A DNA stretch of 64,000 nt. Source: Sphingomonas cavernae (GTDB lineage: Bacteria > Pseudomonadota > Alphaproteobacteria > Sphingomonadales > Sphingomonadaceae). The DNA lies in NCBI RefSeq assembly GCF_003590775.1, contig NZ_QYUM01000003.1, positions 1,304,501-1,368,500 on the forward strand, written 5' to 3'. The position numbers and the translations under genes are program-made. Each line of letters begins with the position of its first letter. Within the stretch, counting starts at the first letter, position 1. Below the pieces are notes generated by a model. The model worked only from the letters and a program-made list of their open reading frames with translations. It did no database searches and was not told where the DNA came from. This document shows positions 35,865-45,353 of this stretch, piece after piece.

Positions 35865-37522
35865 GTAATCCCGCCGATCCCGCCCTGTCGCTTGTCCACG
35901 GCCTCCCGCTGAACGAGGAGGCGGGGCAGGGCGCGCACACGATTCCCGGTTATCTCGAAGAGGTGCGAGCGCGCCACGGTGCGGCCGACGCCGTCATCAT
36001 GCGCACGGCGCTTGGCCGAACCTGCTGGAGCTATGACGACCTCCACGCGCGTTCGGTCGAGGTGGCGAAGGCGCTGGTCGCTGCGGGTACGGCCAAGGAT
36101 GCGCGCATCGGCGTGTTGATGGCCAATCGCCCGGAATATCTCTCCGCGATGTTCGGCATTGCAATGGCGGGCGGCGTGACAGTCGCGCTCAGTACCTTTT
36201 CGACGCCGGAAGAGCTCGAACATCTGATCAAGGCGTCGGCGATCGAGCTGCTGCTGTTCGATACGCGCGTGCTGAAAAAGGATTTCGCGTCCGTTCTGAA
36301 GGATATCGACCACGGGCCGTTCCTCAACCAACTGGTCCAGCTCGACAGCGTGACTGACGACGAACCCTCCGCGCCGGGCTATGAAGGCTGGGAGGCTTTC
36401 CTCGCGAGCGGCGCGGACGTGCCCGACAGCCTGATCGCGGCGCGCGCGGCGAGCGTCTCGCCGTCGGACATTGGCGGCATCTTCTTCTCCTCGGGCACGA
36501 CCAGCCTGCCCAAGGGCATCGTCCACTCGCAGCGCGCCTTCGCCGTCCAGTGGTGGCGCTGGCCGCGCGTCCTTGGCATGCGCGAACCGGTGCGAAGCTG
36601 GACCGGCAACGGCCTGTTCTGGTCGGGCAATGTCAGCCTCGTCATCGCGACGTCGCTTTCGACCGGAGGTGCCGCGATCCTCCAGCCCGTCTTCGACGCG
36701 AGCGCGGCGCTCGACGTCATCGAGAAGGAGAAGGTGAGCTTCCTGACCGGCCGTCCGCATCAATGGGCGCGCGTCCAGGCCGCGCCCAACTGGCAGGGCG
36801 CCGATCTTTCCAGTCTGAAATACGTCACCAAGGGCGAGCTCATCACCGAGCATCCGACGGTCAGCACCGACTGGAAGACGCCCGGGGCGTTCGGCACGAC
36901 CGAGACGATGACGATCTGCACCGCCTTCGACGCCGACACATCAGAAGAAGCTGGTGCTGGCAGCTTCGGCAGGCCGCTTCCCGGCAACATCCTGAAGATC
37001 GTCGATCCGGTGACGCGCACGATCGTGCCGCGCGGGACACGCGGCGAGATGTGCATCAAGGGGCCGACGTTGATGTCGGGCTATCTCGGCAAGACCGCCG
37101 AGCAGTGCTTCGACGACGAAGGATTCTACTGCACCGGCGATGGCGGCTATGTGGACGGCGAGGGGCGCTTCTTCTGGGAAGGCCGGCTGACCGACATGAT
37201 CAAGACCGGCGGCGCCAATGTCGCGCCCGAAGAGGTCGATACGATCATCGCCAACTATCCGGGCGTGAAGCGCAGCCAGACGGTGGGTGTGCCAGACGAT
37301 CTGCTTGGTGAAATGGTGGTCGCGTGCATCGTCCCCGTAGACGGCGCGGACATCGATGAGGCAGCGCTGACCGCGCATCTCAAGGAGAAACTGGCGAGCT
37401 TCAAGGTGCCGCGTAGGATCCTGTTCTTCAGCGAGGAGGAATTCGCGCTGACCGGCAACGAGAAGGCGCGCGCCGCCGATATCCGAAATATCGCCGGGGC
37501 GAGATTGACCTCCAGCGCCTGA
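35861..37522 (+). CDS. Acyl-CoA synthetase (class I adenylate-forming)
   Basis: 553-residue AMP-dependent CoA ligase. Adenylation loop SSGTTSLPKG, the GTTETM motif, YCTGDGGYVD and the KTGGANVAPEEVD hinge/C-terminal motif are all visible; the terminal lysine lies in TGNEKARAADI. It uses a TTG start overlapping the preceding stop (TTGA) with GGTGGAG upstream. It should activate a carboxylic acid to its CoA thioester, giving substrate to the MaoC hydratase and the acyl-CoA dehydrogenases. Cyclohexanecarboxylate- or fatty-acid-type specificity cannot be decided. Confidence 0.88.
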   Translation: MSNPADPALSLVHGLPLNEEAGQGAHTIPGYLEEVRARHGAADAVIMRTALGRTCWSYDDLHARSVEVAKALVAAGTAKDARIGVLMANRPEYLSAMFGIAMAGGVTVALSTFSTPEELEHLIKASAIELLLFDTRVLKKDFASVLKDIDHGPFLNQLVQLDSVTDDEPSAPGYEGWEAFLASGADVPDSLIAARAASVSPSDIGGIFFSSGTTSLPKGIVHSQRAFAVQWWRWPRVLGMREPVRSWTGNGLFWSGNVSLVIATSLSTGGAAILQPVFDASAALDVIEKEKVSFLTGRPHQWARVQAAPNWQGADLSSLKYVTKGELITEHPTVSTDWKTPGAFGTTETMTICTAFDADTSEEAGAGSFGRPLPGNILKIVDPVTRTIVPRGTRGEMCIKGPTLMSGYLGKTAEQCFDDEGFYCTGDGGYVDGEGRFFWEGRLTDMIKTGGANVAPEEVDTIIANYPGVKRSQTVGVPDDLLGEMVVACIVPVDGADIDEAALTAHLKEKLASFKVPRRILFFSEEEFALTGNEKARAADIRNIAGARLTSSA

Positions 37523-37565
37523 CGGCCAATTGAGTGGGGCATTCCAACGGCCATTGAGGAACCCC

Positions 37566-38561
37566 ATGGCAGAGCTGAGCAACGCCCCCGCGCCAAGTCC
37601 GGAGACGCTGGTTGATATCTACCGGCGCATGATCCGTATCGAGCGCAATGACGACGCCATCCGCAAGACGATCCGTCTCGGGCGTCTTACCATGCCCTAT
37701 TATTCGGCGCGCGGGCAGGAAGTGATTCCATCCACCGTGTCCGCGTTTCTCAACAACGACGACACGATCTGCACGATCTATCGTGGCATCCACGACATGG
37801 TCGCCAAGGACATGCCGCTGCGTCCGCTCTGGGCGGAAATCGCGGGCCGCGTCGACGGCACCTGCAAGGGCAAGGGTGGCCCGATGCACCTGACGCACCC
37901 CGAAACGGGTGTGATGGTGACCACGGGTATCGTGGGTTCGTCGATGCCGATCGCCAATGGCCTTGCCTGGGCGGCACTGCTCGATGGCAGCAAGCGCGTG
38001 ACGGTCGCCTATTTCGGTGACGGCGCCTCCAATATCGGCGCGTTCCACGAATCGCTGAACCTGGCTTCGGTCTGGAAGCTGCCGGTGATTTTCGTCTGCC
38101 AGAACAACGGCTTTGCGGAGCACACCCGCTACGAGAACGGCACCGGCGTCGATTTCATCTCGAAACGTGCGGCGGGTTACGGGATGCCCGGCTACACCGT
38201 CGACGGCAACGATCCCTGGGCGATGTATGCCGCGGTGCATGAGGCTGTTGCCCGTGCGCGCGACGGCGAGGGGCCGACGCTGCTCGAATGCAAGACCTTC
38301 CGTTTCATGGGCCACGTCTTCGGCGATGACGACAAGTACATGACCAAGGAAGAAAAGGCTGAGGCGATCGCGAAGGACCCGCTGCCCGCCTTCCGCGCGC
38401 GATTGATCGCCGAAGGCCATGCCACCGAAGAGCAACTGGCGAAGATGCAGGCCGATATCGAGGCCGAAGTCGAGGACGCGCAGGAATTCGGTCTGGCGAG
38501 CGAATTCCCGTCGGTCGACGAACTCCGCCGCGATGTGTTTGCCGAGGAGATCCCCGCATGA
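37566..38561 (+). CDS. TPP-dependent 2-oxoacid/acetoin dehydrogenase E1, alpha subunit
   Basis: 331-residue E1 alpha. The thiamine diphosphate motif begins Gly151-Asp-Gly153 (GDGASNIGAFHESLNL) and ends with Asn-Asn (CQNNGF). Length fits AcoA/PdhA-type subunits. ATG 37566 with GAGGAACCCC upstream. It overlaps the beta gene by ATGA. E1 transfers the decarboxylated or cleaved acyl unit to a lipoyl group, yet no E2 or E3 gene is in the window; the only lipoyl domain is the 76-residue protein at 13039. Could alternatively be a lyase using E1 chemistry. Confidence 0.9.
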   Translation: MAELSNAPAPSPETLVDIYRRMIRIERNDDAIRKTIRLGRLTMPYYSARGQEVIPSTVSAFLNNDDTICTIYRGIHDMVAKDMPLRPLWAEIAGRVDGTCKGKGGPMHLTHPETGVMVTTGIVGSSMPIANGLAWAALLDGSKRVTVAYFGDGASNIGAFHESLNLASVWKLPVIFVCQNNGFAEHTRYENGTGVDFISKRAAGYGMPGYTVDGNDPWAMYAAVHEAVARARDGEGPTLLECKTFRFMGHVFGDDDKYMTKEEKAEAIAKDPLPAFRARLIAEGHATEEQLAKMQADIEAEVEDAQEFGLASEFPSVDELRRDVFAEEIPA

Positions 38562-39544
38562 GCGGCAAGAAGATGAATGCGCTCCAGGCCGTCAATGCGG
38601 CGCTCGCCAAGGCGATGGAGCAGGACCCCAAGGTTATTGTGTTCGGCGAAGACGTCGCCGACCGCGAGGGTGGTGGCGTGACCGGCGCGACCGCGGGCCT
38701 TTCGACGCGTTTCGGCGATGATCGCGTGAAGTCGACGCCGATTTCGGAACAGGCGATCATCGGTGCCGCCATCGGCGCTGCGCTCGGTGGCTACAAGCCC
38801 GTCGCCGAGATCATGCTGATGAACTTCACCACCGTCGCCATGGACATGATCTTCAACCATGCCGCGAAGCTGCGCTTCATGTCGGGCGGCCAGAGCCAGG
38901 TGCCGATCACCATCCGCACGCTCACCGGCGCCGGCTGGCAGACCGCGGGCCAGCATGCCGATCACCTCGAGGGCTGGTTCGCGCACACCGCGGGCATCAA
39001 GGTTGTCGCACCGTCCAACCCGGCCGAATATTACGGCCTGCTGCTCTCGTGCATTCAGGATCCCGATCCCTGCATCTTCATCGAATCCGCGGGCACGCTG
39101 TTCATCCCGGGCGAAGTGCCCGACGATCAGGCGCCGATCCCGCTGGGCAAGGCGCGCGTCGTGCAGGAAGGGACCGACGTCACCATCGTTTCCTGGTCGT
39201 CGCAGCTCGTGCGTTGCCAGCAGGCGCTGCCTGCACTGGCTGAGGCGGGGATTTCCGTCGAACTCGTCGACCTGCGAACGGTTTCGCCGTGGGACAAGGA
39301 AGCCGTGCTGGCCTCTGCGGCCAAGACGGGTCGTGTTCTGATTGCGCACGAGGCAGTCCGCAGCTTCGGCCCCGGCGCCGAAATCGCCGCGACCGTCAAC
39401 GAGGAACTCTACGGCAAGCTCAAGGCGCCGGTTCGCCGGCTCGGCGCGCCCTATTCGCCTGTGCCTTTCTCCAAGCCGCTTGAGGATGCCTATATCGTCT
39501 CGCCCGAAAGGGTGGCTGAGGCGGTCAAGGGGCTGATGGCCTGA
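38558..39544 (+). CDS. TPP-dependent dehydrogenase E1, beta subunit
   Basis: 328-residue transketolase-like beta subunit with the central pyrimidine-binding domain (FGEDVADREGGGVTGATAG; STPISEQAIIGAAIGAAL) and the C-terminal transketolase domain (LIAHEAVRSFGPGAEIAATV). Overlaps the alpha gene (ATGA), so an alpha2beta2 E1 is formed. In the operon Rieske–MaoC–ligase–E1, it may cleave a 2-oxo or acyloin-type intermediate. The next gene, a frameshifted hydrolase, starts two bases after its stop. Confidence 0.9.
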   Translation: MSGKKMNALQAVNAALAKAMEQDPKVIVFGEDVADREGGGVTGATAGLSTRFGDDRVKSTPISEQAIIGAAIGAALGGYKPVAEIMLMNFTTVAMDMIFNHAAKLRFMSGGQSQVPITIRTLTGAGWQTAGQHADHLEGWFAHTAGIKVVAPSNPAEYYGLLLSCIQDPDPCIFIESAGTLFIPGEVPDDQAPIPLGKARVVQEGTDVTIVSWSSQLVRCQQALPALAEAGISVELVDLRTVSPWDKEAVLASAAKTGRVLIAHEAVRSFGPGAEIAATVNEELYGKLKAPVRRLGAPYSPVPFSKPLEDAYIVSPERVAEAVKGLMA

Positions 39545-39545
39545 C

Positions 39546-40280
39546 ATGACCAGCCAGCCTGCCTTCGCCCTGCTGCATGGCGGCGCAGTTGGGTGTGGGA
39601 GCACACCGCCCGCGCGCTGTTGGGGTTCAGCGCGCGGGTGCTGGTACTGGATGTGCCCGGCTGTGGCACCAAGCGCGACCGGGACACGATTGCGCTCGGC
39701 GTCGAGGAAGTGGCGGACGAACTGCTCTCCGACATTGCAGCGGCGGGCATGGACGACGTGGTGCTCGTCGGTCATTCGCAGGCGGGAACGATGCTGCCCG
39801 TGCTCTGGCAGCGACAGGCCGGATCGCTCCGTAAGCTGATTTATGTGTCCTGCTGTGCGCCGTTGCCCGGCCAGAATGTGCTCGAAATGATGGGCTACGG
39901 ACTTCACGGCGAAAGTCCCCACGAGGTCGGCTGGCCGCTCGATCCCGAAACGCATGGCAAGGAAGAACAGCGGCTGCTGACCCTGTGCAACGACATGGAA
40001 GAGGCGCAGGCGCGCGATTTTTTTGGGGTGCCTCGATCAGGACAGTTGGCCGATGCCCGTAACCTTCGCGGCGCATTGGAGCTATGATCACCTCACAGAC
40101 GCACCCTCGACCTATGTGATCTGCGAGCGCGACGGAATCCTGCCGCCTGAATGGCAGCAACGCTTTGCACAGCGACTGCATGCGCAGCGGATCGTTCACA
40201 TCGACGCGGGGCATCAGGCGATGAACACGCAGCCCGAGCTGTTGGCGGAACTGCTGATGACTGAGGCCGAGTCCCAATGA
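39546..40280 (+). pseudogene. Alpha/beta hydrolase with two frameshifts
   Basis: A complete alpha/beta-hydrolase of about 243 residues can be read only across three segments. It begins ATG 39546 (FALLHGG), shifts near 39584 (one base lost; HGG then RSWVWEHTARALL), continues through the nucleophile elbow GHSQAG, shifts back at a run of seven T at 40018–40024 (one T gained), and ends with the catalytic His in IDAGHQAMN. The two changes restore the frame at the end. Either a recently inactivated gene or sequencing errors. It follows E1 beta directly and resembles the hydrolase at 8040. Confidence 0.8.
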
Positions 40281-40315
40281 CAGGTTAGAGCAGGGTACGC
40301 GAAACCGGGTTCAGT

Positions 40316-40391
40316 GCTCCTGCGAAGGCAGGAGCCCATCTGTCCGGGTGATTTGTCGCTTGTAGCATCGGCTCCGGGTCAAGCCCGGAGC
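40316..40391. repeat. Two REP-like GC-rich hairpins between convergent genes
   Basis: GCTCCTGCGAAGGCAGGAGC (40316–40335) and GCTCCGGGTC-AAGCCCGGAGC (40371–40391) are two self-complementary elements of the type dispersed between genes in sphingomonads. They lie in the 154 bases between the convergent hydrolase pseudogene and the PKD-type hydrolase and may also act as a two-way terminator. Confidence 0.7.
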
Positions 40392-40434
40392 ACATACCTG
40401 GATCAGATTTAATGCGTCCCGCTAGTGGTTCGCG

Positions 40435-42543
40435 CTACTCCACCACCACCCGTACTCGCCCCAGATTCTGGATGCGGGCATAGGGCGTGGCGGCATCGCC
40501 ATTCCGTTCTGAGGCCACGCGCAGGGCGGGGAAGTAGGTGCCCGGTTTGGTGAAGCTGTGGCTCGCCTTCAGAGTGAGGCTGGTCTTGGGCGCGCCGGGG
40601 AGTTGCGCCTTCACCGGGAAGGTTCCTTCACCCTCGAAATCCCAGTCGGCAGAGACGATCTTGCCTGTGCCGGGCGGCACATCGATCGTGGCGGAGAAAC
40701 TGACGCTTTGACCCGTCTTGACCACCGCCTTCGCCCCGCCATTGACGGTGACGATCGCGACCGGCTGGATGCCTTCGCGCGTTGCGGCAGCCGCGGGGAC
40801 AATGACCTGACCGTCATCGATACGATAGGCGGTGCTGGCCGGCGGCGCGACGCCCTTTTCGACCCACAATGAAAGATCGCGCAGCGCCTGCTGGAGGACG
40901 CCGAGGTAGCTCACAGTGCGGGTGGGGTCTTCCTGGCGGCTGTCGTCGCCGTGCAGCGCGTGATCGACCATCCAGATACGGAAATTATCGTTGCCCCCGG
41001 CTGCCCTGACGCGCTGGCGATACCAGTCGCCCTGCCACGGCATCGCCTCGCGATCCCATAGCGATTCCACCACGATCATCTTGCCCTGGAACTTGCCGGT
41101 CATTGGCGGCTGGCCGAACGGCTTACCCGTGGTGGCTGCGGTAAACAGCGGCCCGAGGAGCATCGGGCGTTGCGGATAGAGCGGCTTGCCATCGGCCCCG
41201 CTGAACTGGTCCCACACCGGATAGCCGGCGTCGGCCGGCGGCACCTGGTGCCAGTGATAGGTCTCGGCAGCTAGAAAGTTGCTATTGTCGACGCGGACTT
41301 GATCGCCCGCCTTGATCGTTGCGGCGACCGTTGCATCGACCACGCCGAGGATCACGATGTCGCCCTTGATCCGGCTGATCGTCAGCCGCTTGCCCGAAGC
41401 GAGGATCAGGTCGCCGCCGACGAAATAGGTGGAGGGCGGCGCGCCTGCGAGGCGGAACGCGACGACGCGCTGTGCTTCCGCGCCCTGCAAGGCCGCGAAG
41501 GCATTGTCGACATTGGACGTGCCGTCGGTGAGCCGTGTGTCGAGCTTCAGTTGCTGCGCTTCCAGCGCGGTGATCGGTGCCGCGACCTTCGTGTCATATT
41601 GCAGGCGGTAGCCGGTAAATTTTTCCGGATGATCGTGCCCCAGATAGCCCGGCTTCGTCCAGAAATCGGTAAAATAGCCGGCATCGGCCATCAACATCCC
41701 ACCATAGAGCGCGGCAAAGCCGTGGATGCCCATCGTCTTGTAGCCGAACCAGGACGGCGTTGGAAAACCCATCGCGGTCACTTCGCGCAGCACCGATGCC
41801 TGATCGGGCCCGAGACCGGCATAGGGATCGCCGCTGCCGCCTGGTTCCACCGCGTCGAGTATTTGCGGGAACTTGTCGTTCAGGATGCGCATCGCCCGCA
41901 TCCGCACCGAAAACATGTTGGGCGGCGCCATCGGCGATCCGAGCACATAGGGAACGACACCGTCCCACACGCCTTGTGTGTTCTCGATCGATCCGACCGT
42001 GCGGAAGCCGCCGCCGCTGCCGCCAAAGGCGTAGCCATAAGGGCGCGCCCCGCCGTACATCTGCTGCGCCACGACGCGCGAATAGCGAGCGGCGGCGGCA
42101 TTGGCGCGATAGGCGGCGATGGTGAAATCGAGCGGCTTGCCCGGCTGTCCCACCATGTCGCGCCCGCCGCCATTGGTCTCGACGAAATAGGCGCCGGAGG
42201 CGATCGCGAAACCGATCTTGTTCTCCTCCCCGGCCGGCATCTTCTGTGTGAGATTTTCGTCGTCGGGCACCGGCGTGATATGCTGGAAGAAGCGGCCCTG
42301 ATATTGCTGTTTTTCAGGAAGATAGAAGGAGAAGCGCGTTTCGGTGCCCTTGAATCCGCCATGGACATAGCGGTGACGGACGGGTGCGTCGCGCCATTCG
42401 TCGATGTCGATATAGGGCTCTTTGAACATCGGATCCTCCGCAGCGGTAGCAGCGAGTGGCGTCTTCTCTTCGCCCATGGCCGGCGCGGCCAGCGCCACGG
42501 ATAGCGCTGTCAGGCATGCGGCGGTCACAATCCGTCTCATCAT
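40435..42543 (-). CDS. Secreted hydrolase with C-terminal PKD-like domain
   Basis: 702-residue exported protein: signal peptide (cleavage about residue 24), a large alpha/beta-hydrolase-like region with nucleophile-type GGSGGG (Ser176) followed by ENTQGVWDGVVPYV, as in tannase/feruloyl-esterase relatives, and a C-terminal Ig-like/PKD domain (VSADWDFEGEGTFP; SHSFTKPGTY). ATG 42543 has GGGGGAGG upstream. It could hydrolyse an ester in the periplasm or outside the cell and release the acid degraded by the neighbouring enzymes. It precedes no gene on its strand; the two acyl-CoA dehydrogenase genes lie just upstream. Confidence 0.75.
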   Translation of the reverse strand: MMRRIVTAACLTALSVALAAPAMGEEKTPLAATAAEDPMFKEPYIDIDEWRDAPVRHRYVHGGFKGTETRFSFYLPEKQQYQGRFFQHITPVPDDENLTQKMPAGEENKIGFAIASGAYFVETNGGGRDMVGQPGKPLDFTIAAYRANAAAARYSRVVAQQMYGGARPYGYAFGGSGGGFRTVGSIENTQGVWDGVVPYVLGSPMAPPNMFSVRMRAMRILNDKFPQILDAVEPGGSGDPYAGLGPDQASVLREVTAMGFPTPSWFGYKTMGIHGFAALYGGMLMADAGYFTDFWTKPGYLGHDHPEKFTGYRLQYDTKVAAPITALEAQQLKLDTRLTDGTSNVDNAFAALQGAEAQRVVAFRLAGAPPSTYFVGGDLILASGKRLTISRIKGDIVILGVVDATVAATIKAGDQVRVDNSNFLAAETYHWHQVPPADAGYPVWDQFSGADGKPLYPQRPMLLGPLFTAATTGKPFGQPPMTGKFQGKMIVVESLWDREAMPWQGDWYRQRVRAAGGNDNFRIWMVDHALHGDDSRQEDPTRTVSYLGVLQQALRDLSLWVEKGVAPPASTAYRIDDGQVIVPAAAATREGIQPVAIVTVNGGAKAVVKTGQSVSFSATIDVPPGTGKIVSADWDFEGEGTFPVKAQLPGAPKTSLTLKASHSFTKPGTYFPALRVASERNGDAATPYARIQNLGRVRVVVE

Positions 42544-42565
42544 CAATCCTCCCCCGGTTTCGGGA

Positions 42566-43564
42566 TTATGCGGCCCCTATTTCGAGAGCCCGTCTGCCTG
42601 CTTGTTCTTCCCAATGATCGGCATCGCCACCCAGCGCGCAATTGAGCATCGCCCGCTTCAGGAACAGATGACATGGATGCTCCATCGTGAGCCCGATGCC
42701 GCCATGGAGCTGGATCGCCTCCTCGGCGATCGTGCGATAGACCGTCGTTGCATGCGCCTTGAGCGCGCCCGCCTGGACGACGCTGACCGACGCCTCGGCC
42801 GCGTTGGCCCAGAACAACGCCTCCGCGGCCGAGAGCCACGTCTTCATGTCGGCGACGCGGTGCTTCAGGGCCTGGAACATCGCCAGTGGCCGGTCGAATT
42901 GTCGACGGGTGCCCAGATATTCGATGGTCATTGCAAGCACGGCCTCGGCTCCGCCAAGCGAGTCTCCGGCAAGCGCGAACAGAAGCTGTGCCTTTAGCCG
43001 CCGGGCGAGGGCGTCCGCAGCGTCGCCTTCGGCCAGCACGAGCCCGCCACCGCTCTCGCCAGGCGTGATGTCGAACAGTCGGCGAGTCTTGTCCCAGGTG
43101 TCGCGCGCGAGGATCGTGATTCCAGCCGAATCGGTCGGGACGAGCAATATTCGAGCGTCCTCCACCACGAGCACTTGGCTTGCGCGGTCTGCATCGGGGA
43201 CGCAGGCGTGCAGTCCGGTTGTGCTGACGCCGGCGAGCGAGGCGGTCATCACCTCGCCACCCATTGCGCGCGTCAGCAGGTCGTCTCGCGCCGTGAGCCC
43301 ATCGGCCGCGGACAGCGCCTCGATCACGAGCATCTGCGCCATGGCAGGGCCGGGAACCAGCGCACGCCCCAGCGCGGTGTGGATCACGCCTGTCGCATCG
43401 GCGCCCAGGCCTAGTCCGCCCAGATCTTCGGGCACGGCCATCATCAGCCAGCCCATTTCGGCGATCAGGTTCCAGCTTTTCTCCGCGTCGGGGGCAAGGT
43501 CGCCTTGGCCGAAGGCTTTTTCGGCTGCATCCTGCAGTTCTGCGCGGCTGACGTTCATGCTCAT
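42566..43564 (-). CDS. Acyl-CoA dehydrogenase, small (beta-type) subunit
   Basis: 332-residue acyl-CoA dehydrogenase homologue lacking part of the usual N-terminal domain length. The middle beta domain is divergent and the C-terminal helical domain is clear (EYLGTRRQFDRPLAMFQALKHRVADM; LHGGIGLTMEHPCHLFLKRA). ATG 43564 overlaps the TGA of the larger dehydrogenase gene. Adjacent large/small pairs form alpha2beta2 dehydrogenases for bulky CoA esters, as in steroid side-chain oxidation, with one active site per pair. A longer frame reaching 44395 is out of phase with the upstream gene and is not real. Confidence 0.85.
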   Translation of the reverse strand: MSMNVSRAELQDAAEKAFGQGDLAPDAEKSWNLIAEMGWLMMAVPEDLGGLGLGADATGVIHTALGRALVPGPAMAQMLVIEALSAADGLTARDDLLTRAMGGEVMTASLAGVSTTGLHACVPDADRASQVLVVEDARILLVPTDSAGITILARDTWDKTRRLFDITPGESGGGLVLAEGDAADALARRLKAQLLFALAGDSLGGAEAVLAMTIEYLGTRRQFDRPLAMFQALKHRVADMKTWLSAAEALFWANAAEASVSVVQAGALKAHATTVYRTIAEEAIQLHGGIGLTMEHPCHLFLKRAMLNCALGGDADHWEEQAGRRALEIGAA

Positions 43565-44787
43565 GCAGCGCCTCCCGCCAGCGTCCAGCCTTTGGGTTCG
43601 CGCGGCATCGCCAGCAGACGCTCCGAAATGATGTTGCGCTGGACCTCGTCGCTGCCGCCCGCAATCGTCCAGGCATAGCTGTTCATGAAGTCCGCCATCC
43701 AGTTGCCCGTCTCCATGCCGCCGCCGAAGGTGATTGGGGTGTGGTATTGGGCATCCATGCCGCCGAGCCTGAGCCCGAGCAGCGTGAATTCGCGCAGCGT
43801 GCGCGAATAGGAGAGCTTGACGAGCGAAGCATCGCCGACGCGCTCGACGCCCGCGATGCGGTTGGCAAGGAACTGGTCGGCGAGCGCGCAGGTCGCGTCC
43901 ACCCTGGTCGTCAGCCGTCCGAAATCGCGCAATATGCCGACATCGTTCTCCCGGCCCGTCTCGCGGATCAGGTCGCCGATCCGCCACAGCGCACCACGCA
44001 TGCGCGCGCTCAGTTCCAGCAGTGTCAGGCCGCGTTCGGAGGACAGCGTCGATTGTGCGACGGCCCAGCCCTGGCCTTCTTCGCCGAGGCGGTCTTCCAC
44101 GGGTATCTCGACATTGTCGAGGAACAGCTCGGCAAATTCCTCGTCGCCGTGAATCTGGTGAATCGGCCGCGCCGTGACGCCTTTGGTCTTTAGGTCGAGG
44201 AGCAGATAGGTGAGCCCCGCCTGCTTCGCGCCTTCGGTGCTCGTGCGCACGAGGAGCAGGCACTTGTCGGCGAACTGGCCCATGGTCGACCAGAGCTTCT
44301 GTCCGTTGACGACATAGACATCGCCCTGACGTTCGGCGCGCGTCTTGACGCCCGCGAGATCGGAGCCGGCATTGGGTTCCGAAAAGCCCTGGCACCAGAT
44401 CTCACCCTCAAGGATGCGCGGAATATATTGCTTCTGCTGTGCCTCGCTGCCCCATTCGAACAGGGTGCATGCGGCATGATAGGTGGACATGAAGGAAAGC
44501 AGCAGGCGCGGCGTGTCCGCACGAGCGAGCTCCTCGTAAATCACCTTCTGCTCGGCGAGGCTGCGGCCGCCGCCCGGCCATTCGGCGGGCCAGTGCGGCA
44601 CGGCGTATCCGGCTTCGGCAAGCTTTGCGAACCAGCCGCGCTGCATGTCCAGAAAGGCTTCGTGGCTCGTGCAGGACTCACGCCAGCCGCGTGGCGCGTT
44701 CGCCTCCAGCCAGGCGCGCACGTCATGTCGCAGCCGTTCGAGTGCGTCGGTCAAAAACCCGGCCTCCAGAGATTCCACATCATCCAT
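43561..44787 (-). CDS. Acyl-CoA dehydrogenase, large (alpha-type) subunit
   Basis: 408 residues with all acyl-CoA dehydrogenase domains: WCQGFSEPNAGSDLAG, GQKLWSTMG, and the C-terminal AGGSDEVQRNIISER.L.MPRE segment. The position equivalent to the medium-chain Glu base (YEG) reads AGG, so the catalytic base must lie elsewhere, as in the isovaleryl or heteromeric types. Start ATG 44787; ribosome-binding site weak. Co-translated with the small subunit at 42566. Likely oxidises an acyl-CoA made by the ligase or CoA-transferases nearby. Confidence 0.87.
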   Translation of the reverse strand: MDDVESLEAGFLTDALERLRHDVRAWLEANAPRGWRESCTSHEAFLDMQRGWFAKLAEAGYAVPHWPAEWPGGGRSLAEQKVIYEELARADTPRLLLSFMSTYHAACTLFEWGSEAQQKQYIPRILEGEIWCQGFSEPNAGSDLAGVKTRAERQGDVYVVNGQKLWSTMGQFADKCLLLVRTSTEGAKQAGLTYLLLDLKTKGVTARPIHQIHGDEEFAELFLDNVEIPVEDRLGEEGQGWAVAQSTLSSERGLTLLELSARMRGALWRIGDLIRETGRENDVGILRDFGRLTTRVDATCALADQFLANRIAGVERVGDASLVKLSYSRTLREFTLLGLRLGGMDAQYHTPITFGGGMETGNWMADFMNSYAWTIAGGSDEVQRNIISERLLAMPREPKGWTLAGGAA

Positions 44788-44863
44788 CAACGCTAGGCAT
44801 CAATTCGCCGCGACGCCGCAAGGCGTCCAGCCATATATCGGCAAGGCGATGCGGCGGGCGACC

Positions 44864-45178
44864 CTATACCGCTATTTCTATCGTCTCGCCGGTTAAGCGC
44901 ACGGGAAAGACCACGATCGGGTCCTTGGCGGGCGGATTCATGGCCTCGCCGGTTTCAAGGTCGAAGCGTGCGCCATGTGCGGGACAAGCGATCCAGCCGT
45001 TCCTGATGCGCCCGCACGCCAAGGGCTCTTCGGCATGCGAACACTGGTTCTCGACCGCGAAAATTCGGTCCTTCGTGTTGCACAACAGGATGGAGCGACC
45101 ACCAACTTCCACCACCTTCACGGTGTCGGGGGCAACTTCCTCGACCTTGGCCACGGCAATAAAAATCTGTTCGCTCAT
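44864..45178 (-). CDS. Rieske-type [2Fe-2S] ferredoxin
   Basis: 104-residue soluble Rieske ferredoxin of the biphenyl/naphthalene dioxygenase type. Ligands are Cys46-x-His48 and Cys65-x2-His68 (CSHAEEPLACG; CPAHGARFD). ATG 45178 chosen because the upstream extension to 45364 has no family similarity. It could donate electrons to any of the three Rieske terminal oxygenases in the window; no ferredoxin reductase is encoded here. Transcribed toward the acyl-CoA dehydrogenase pair's start region on the same strand, but upstream of it by 76 bases. Confidence 0.9.
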   Translation of the reverse strand: MSEQIFIAVAKVEEVAPDTVKVVEVGGRSILLCNTKDRIFAVENQCSHAEEPLACGRIRNGWIACPAHGARFDLETGEAMNPPAKDPIVVFPVRLTGETIEIAV

Positions 45179-45353
45179 CCTTGCGCCTTGCATTCCCGTT
45201 CTGCGCTTCCCTTGCGGTGGGAAGCCGCCATGCGCAATGCATGGGCTTCGTCGTGGCGCGCAAGAGCAAGCGGCTCTGCCGCGCCGGTCATTTCGCTCGG
45301 GCGGCGCGCGGCCAATACATGGGACAAGACGCGGAGAGGAGCGCAAGCGGCCG

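Noticed and set aside
37488-37505. Operator before E1 alpha
   Set aside because: The motif match lies inside the last codons of the ligase gene and encodes ordinary residues; kept only as a supporting observation.
38192-39955. 587-codon minus-strand frame opposite E1 alpha/beta
   Set aside because: Antisense shadow of two clear E1 genes; no recognisable domain.
40316-40391. CRISPR-like array
   Set aside because: Only two different hairpin units, no regular repeat/spacer structure and no cas genes.
42566-44395. 609-codon extension of the small acyl-CoA dehydrogenase
   Set aside because: The upstream part is out of frame with the real large dehydrogenase gene that occupies 43561–44787; the start at 43564 overlaps its stop in the standard ATGA manner.
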